Source: an uncultured Pelagimonas sp. (lineage in GTDB: Bacteria > Pseudomonadota > Alphaproteobacteria > Rhodobacterales > Rhodobacteraceae). Taken from it: 64,000 bases of DNA. Positions within the stretch are counted from its first letter, which is position 1. Each line of letters begins with the position of its first letter. The position numbers and the translations under genes are program-made. The stretch is taken from assembly GCA_947497905.1 (NCBI GenBank), contig CANMIH010000001.1:1116001-1180000 (forward strand), given 5' to 3'. Positions 61,054 through 64,000 of this stretch are shown piece after piece. Below the pieces are notes generated by a model. That model worked only from the letters and a program-made list of their open reading frames with translations, did not search any database and had not been told where the DNA came from.

Positions 61054-61334
61054 ACGACGTTATCTACATCGAGTTTACATCCGACAAATTGGCTGAACAG
61101 GCGCTTAGGGCTGCTGGGTTCAGTGTCGGCACCCAGCAGCGCGGTGCACCCCGCGGTATCCTGCATGGCAATTATCTCATTTCGAAATGGCGCAACCTCG
61201 ACCGTCAACACCGCGAAATGCTGCACGGCGAGATGAACCGTCCAGGCCCAGTCGGGACGCAAACAACCGTCACGCTCATTTCCGGGCGTGTGCCAACCGC
61301 CGCCATTACAGCACTAAAGGAGCAAGCCGCATGA
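61050..61334 (+). CDS. Small hypothetical phage protein
   Basis: 94 residues from ATG 61050 (ATGA overlap with the methyltransferase-like gene). VIYIEFTSDKLAEQALRAAGFSVGTQ looks like a small alpha/beta domain, and a Gly/Arg-rich rest follows. Unrecognised. Confidence 0.6.
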   Translation: MNDVIYIEFTSDKLAEQALRAAGFSVGTQQRGAPRGILHGNYLISKWRNLDRQHREMLHGEMNRPGPVGTQTTVTLISGRVPTAAITALKEQAA

Positions 61335-61573
61335 ACACCGAGTGCAGTGACAACCATATCATCCCGGTTTCGATGGTTCCGGCGGAGCTGCTGGAAGAGA
61401 TCCGGGCACATACCAAATCGAAGACCACTGCCGAGGTGATCCGCGATGCCGTGTTCTTGGTTCACAAGCTCATGAAGCTGGAAAAGCGTGGGCAGCGGAT
61501 CTGGGTTCTGGATCCGACGAAGCCTCTAGAGAAGCCCACCGTGCTCTCCATTGGCGAAACGGATCAGGGGTGA
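61331..61573 (+). CDS. Small protein with ribbon-helix-helix-like segment
   Basis: 80 residues from ATG 61331 (ATGA overlap). VPAELLEEIRAHTKSKTTAEVIRDAVFLVHKLMKLEKRG matches the spacing of RHH regulators (strand, helix, turn with Thr/Ser, helix). It could regulate the nearby early or excision genes. Confidence 0.6.
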   Translation: MNTECSDNHIIPVSMVPAELLEEIRAHTKSKTTAEVIRDAVFLVHKLMKLEKRGQRIWVLDPTKPLEKPTVLSIGETDQG

Positions 61574-61869
61574 GACCATTGAGCAAAACTCGTGAATTAA
61601 TCGCCCAAGCCCTGTTCGCTGAGGAAGTCCGACGCGATGGAGGCGGGCAAACCAAGCTGACCAACGCTGGACCAAATACACAGTTCAGGTTCAACCAGTT
61701 TGCCGACGCTGTAGTCGCAGCCCTACCTGATCTGAAACGAGAGGAAAGCAAGTGTTTTATCCGCCATCGAGCCTTTGAATGCGGCTCATGCGGCGCAGCA
61801 AATGACACTTCCAAGCTTATAGAATGTCGCGCTAATTTATCACTAGACGACGCCGAAGATGAAGTTTGA
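61570..61869 (+). CDS. Hypothetical phage protein with CxxC
   Basis: 99 residues from GTG 61570. Contains FECGSCGAAND, possibly half a zinc site, and a helical N-terminus (SKTRELIAQALFAEEVRR). A TTG at 61579 is an alternative start. Function unknown. Confidence 0.5.
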   Translation: MRPLSKTRELIAQALFAEEVRRDGGGQTKLTNAGPNTQFRFNQFADAVVAALPDLKREESKCFIRHRAFECGSCGAANDTSKLIECRANLSLDDAEDEV

Positions 61870-61883
61870 AGGAGATGGAATGA

Positions 61884-62084
61884 ATGGGCACTCCCGAACT
61901 GACACCCCGATTGATAACGGCTCCGATCGCAGCGCGCTATCTGGGCATCTCAGAAACGAAGCTCAGGGACTTGGAACTCCCGCGAAAAGTCTTGGGAGGC
62001 AAGCGGTTGTTTGATCGTCTTGAACTAGACGCCTTCATCAACGGCCTTGAAACCGAGGGTGAAACCCGCGTCAGTGGCTGGTGA
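61884..62084 (+). CDS. Excisionase-like MerR-type HTH protein
   Basis: 66 residues. LITAPIAARYLGISETKLRDLELPRKVLGGKRLFDRLELDAFING has the winged-helix layout of AlpA/excisionase proteins (HTH_17). It sits immediately before the integrase gene, as expected for a recombination directionality factor. GGAG lies 9 nt upstream of the ATG. Confidence 0.78.
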   Translation: MGTPELTPRLITAPIAARYLGISETKLRDLELPRKVLGGKRLFDRLELDAFINGLETEGETRVSGW

Positions 62085-62085
62085 T

Positions 62086-63186
62086 ATGGTTCGCATTCAT
62101 CTGCCTGGTTACTTTCCCGAGACCCTGAAAAGCGGGAACATCCGCCACCGCGTGCGGGTTGAGGGCCAGAAGAAAATCAAAATCACGATCCCACACGGTC
62201 CCAGCCATCCGGATTTCTTACGATATTACAATGCTGCACGAGCAGGTATTCGCGTCGAGAAATCCGACAATATTGAAGCGGTTCCGGTTGAAGGCAGCGT
62301 TGATTGGCTTGTGCGTGCATACCTCGTGCACCTCTCGCAGCAGGTGGAAATTGGCGACGCCAGTCCCTACACCTTGCGCCAACGAAAAGGTCTGGCAGAG
62401 CACCTACTTAATCAGAAAAGCTCGAGCAAAAACTCAAGCGGTAAACTCTATCGCAATCTGCCAATGGCAATCCCGCAGAGCGAGTTGATCATCTACCGTG
62501 ACAGCCTCATGGGAACGCCAGGCAAGGCAAAGAACTCATTCAAGTTTCTAAAGGCGATGTTCAAATGGGCGGTTGACCGGGGTCACTGCAACGTAAATCC
62601 AGCCGAAGGCATCACCGTCAGATACAAGAGCCGAGGCGGGGCTACCCCCTGGACGATCGAGGATCTTGAAAAATTCAAAGCGGCCCATCCCTTCGGCTCC
62701 ACAGCTCACCTTGCACTAACGCTTTTCATGTTCACCGCTTGCCGTATCGGTGACGCGATTACGCTGGGTCGCGCCAATGAGTTTCCCCACAACGGCCGCA
62801 TGTGGCTGCGCTGGCAACCTAGCAAGAAAGGATCCAAGCTTGTCGAGATCCCCATGATGCCGCCGCTTGAGCGCGCCCTGAGGGCTCAAACAGTGGTAGG
62901 GCCGACCTACATCATGACGGAACACGGACGTCCATTCCGGTCGCCTGAGGGCCTCAGGAACAGAATGGCCACTTGGTGCAAAGAAGCCGAGATAACCGGG
63001 CGCAGCTCGCACGGGATACGCAAGGCTGCCGGCCACCTTCTCGCCCTAAACGGCGCGACCCAATACGAAATCATGAGCATCCACGGGCACGCTCAGGCTG
63101 CGACCTCTCAGGTTTATACAGATGGGGTCGAGCGAACCCGCTTGGCAGACCAAGCAATGGACAAATTGAAGGGCATGGATTGGTAA
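62086..63186 (+). CDS. int: Tyrosine integrase of the prophage
   Basis: 366 residues from ATG 62086, just after the excisionase stop; a longer start at 62047 overlaps it. The core-binding domain is at ~80-180. Catalytic residues: Arg in FTACRIGDAITLGR, HxxR in SSHGIRKAAGHLLA, His in SIHGHAQAATS and the nucleophile Tyr in QVYTDG. It recombines the phage with the tRNA 3' end. It lies 80 bp from attR, transcribed toward it. Confidence 0.92.
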   Translation: MVRIHLPGYFPETLKSGNIRHRVRVEGQKKIKITIPHGPSHPDFLRYYNAARAGIRVEKSDNIEAVPVEGSVDWLVRAYLVHLSQQVEIGDASPYTLRQRKGLAEHLLNQKSSSKNSSGKLYRNLPMAIPQSELIIYRDSLMGTPGKAKNSFKFLKAMFKWAVDRGHCNVNPAEGITVRYKSRGGATPWTIEDLEKFKAAHPFGSTAHLALTLFMFTACRIGDAITLGRANEFPHNGRMWLRWQPSKKGSKLVEIPMMPPLERALRAQTVVGPTYIMTEHGRPFRSPEGLRNRMATWCKEAEITGRSSHGIRKAAGHLLALNGATQYEIMSIHGHAQAATSQVYTDGVERTRLADQAMDKLKGMDW

Positions 63187-63188
63187 AA

Positions 63189-63220
63189 GTGCCCCACGCG
63201 ATTTCGGGGTGCCCCACGCG
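63189..63220. promoter_or_regulatory. Probable integrase arm-type binding sites, right arm
   Basis: GTGCCCCACGCG occurs twice in tandem (63189-63200, 63209-63220), about 45-75 bp inside attR. It matches the two copies inside attL. Confidence 0.7.
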
Positions 63221-63264
63221 CAAGATTTATCAGATTAATTACAATCACTTAAGCACCCCCGAGT

Positions 63265-63283
63265 AGTCCCTCCGGGCCTGCCA
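63265..63283 (+). repeat. attR, right prophage attachment site
   Basis: AGTCCCTCCGGGCCTGCCA, 18 of 19 bases identical to the tRNA 3' end at 5328-5346. It is only the displaced end of the original tRNA gene, not a full tRNA. Confidence 0.9.
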
Positions 63284-63326
63284 AATCTCACCGGAGAACT
63301 GGTTTTGCGCCGATTGAATCGGCCAA

Positions 63327-63358
63327 AAAAATGCCCCCGATCCACAAGACCGAGGGCG
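63327..63358 (-). terminator. Terminator of the molybdenum-hydroxylase gene
   Basis: On the minus strand GCCCTCGG pairs with the later CGGGGGC-type strand (CGCCCTCGG ... ATCGGGGGCA) and is followed by TTTTTTT. It lies just beyond the stop of the FAD-subunit gene, in host DNA right of attR. Confidence 0.7.
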
Positions 63359-63380
63359 TAATTTGCACGAAAACAGGATT

Positions 63381-64000
63381 TTATTGCGCAGCCGCAACCG
63401 CTCGTTTGGTCATCACGCCAATCAAATGCGCACGATAAGCCGCTGAGCCATGCAGATCGGTGATCATGCCATCTGCATCCACGGACACCCCGTCCAACGC
63501 CTCAGCAGAGAAATTCGCGCTCAGCGCATCCTCAGCCGCGCTCCAACGGAAAACCCCATCCTCTGAGCCACCCGTTACAGCGACCCGCACGCCGTCGGCG
63601 TATTTGGCCACAAACACCCCAACCATCGCAAAGCGCGAGGCAGGTTGTTCGAATTTCATATATGCCGCAGCCTCAGGTACCGGAAAGCGCACCGATGTGA
63701 TGATCTCGCCTTCCTCAAGGGCTGTGGTAAACAACCCATCAAAGAAATCATCCGCCGCAATCTCACGCGTGTTGGTGACAATTGTCGCCCCCGACGCCAG
63801 GGCCGCCGATGGATAACAGGCAGCCGGGTCGTTGTTGGCCAGCGATCCGCCAATAGTGCCACGATTGCGCACAGCCGGGTCGCCAATCCCTCCGGCCAAA
63901 GCGGCCAATGCAGGGTAAGCCGAAGCCTCTGCTGCGACAGTGGCATGATTGGTGCCGCCACCAATGCTCAGGGCGCCATCTTCTGCGCAAACCCCTTTCA
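63381..64000 (-). CDS. Molybdenum hydroxylase FAD-binding subunit (CoxM/XdhA-like), 5' end outside window
   Basis: The C-terminal ~206 residues, open to the window edge. [14 protein letters not shown] and the FAD-binding [43 protein letters not shown] are the hallmarks of the medium subunit of CO dehydrogenase / xanthine dehydrogenase-type enzymes. The late part ([19 protein letters not shown]) is the CO-dehydrogenase flavoprotein C-terminal domain. Form I and form II CoxM cannot be separated from this part. It is a host gene beyond attR. Confidence 0.88.
   Translation of the reverse strand, partial: KGVCAEDGALSIGGGTNHATVAAEASAYPALAALAGGIGDPAVRNRGTIGGSLANNDPAACYPSAALASGATIVTNTREIAADDFFDGLFTTALEEGEIITSVRFPVPEAAAYMKFEQPASRFAMVGVFVAKYADGVRVAVTGGSEDGVFRWSAAEDALSANFSAEALDGVSVDADGMITDLHGSAAYRAHLIGVMTKRAVAAAQ

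Noticed and set aside
63265-63283. A second tRNA gene at the right end
   Set aside because: Only the 3' terminal 19 nt are present; the rest of the cloverleaf is missing. It is the attR remnant.

Overview
The window looks like a chromosome segment of a marine Roseobacter-clade alphaproteobacterium (Rhodobacteraceae), interrupted by one large integrated prophage of about 58 kb. Ordinary host genes lie on the left: trpE (3' part), sufE, a small lipoprotein gene, rnd, purN-purM and a tRNA with a CAT anticodon. On the right is the end of a molybdenum-hydroxylase FAD subunit gene. The placement rests on protein style, codon use and gene content read by eye; no database search was possible.

The prophage boundaries can be read directly. 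The 3' end of the tRNA (5328-5346) is repeated at 63265-63283 with one mismatch. A tyrosine integrase and an excisionase-like gene sit just inside the right end. A GTGCCCCACG motif occurs twice inside each end, as expected for integrase arm sites. From left to right the element carries: a 2288-residue secreted repeat protein (5655-12521); tail-fibre genes, including a carboxylesterase-type enzyme; a lysis block (holin-like, endolysin, overlapping spanins); tail tip, tape measure, tail chaperones with a -1 frameshift site, tail tube, connectors, capsid, scaffold, MuF-type head protein, portal and terminase (13083-35178, all on the minus strand); a cargo region (35.5-42.1 kb); a NusG-like regulator split by a stop codon; a minus-strand replication and DNA-modification block (42.6-47.1 kb); the repressor/Cro region (48.7-49.4 kb); a second cargo block with two unrecognised two-gene units (50.1-56.2 kb); and a rightward early operon with RecT, a NYN protein, a methyltransferase-like protein, excisionase and integrase (56.6-63.2 kb).

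The most striking structure is in 36.5-42.2 kb. Single cargo genes of mixed orientation (DUF3592, GNAT acetyltransferase, Hint-domain protein, DUF6985-like protein, alpha/beta hydrolase, cold-shock-domain protein) are separated by decayed copies of the same roughly 100-135 bp piece: the last part of the KOW domain of the NusG-like gene, ending at its stop codon. The only intact copy is in the gene itself, at the right end of the array. This is what repeated insertion into the 3' end of one gene would leave, each insertion supplying a fresh gene end and pushing the old one away. The NusG-like gene stands just upstream of the late genes, where lambdoid phages have antiterminator Q and their cargo genes.

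The second structured feature is the immunity control. Five sites close to TAGG-N6-CCTA lie in two places: three around the repressor (48.9 kb), and two over a strong TTGACA-17-TAATTT promoter at 56.5 kb that drives the early operon. The 50.1-56.2 kb block, a cytosolic protein plus membrane protein pair and a novel protein plus SNF2/RapA-type helicase pair, sits between them and looks like anti-phage cargo inserted into the immunity region. In-frame stop codons in the endolysin and NusG-like genes suggest the prophage may be losing lytic function while its cargo persists.
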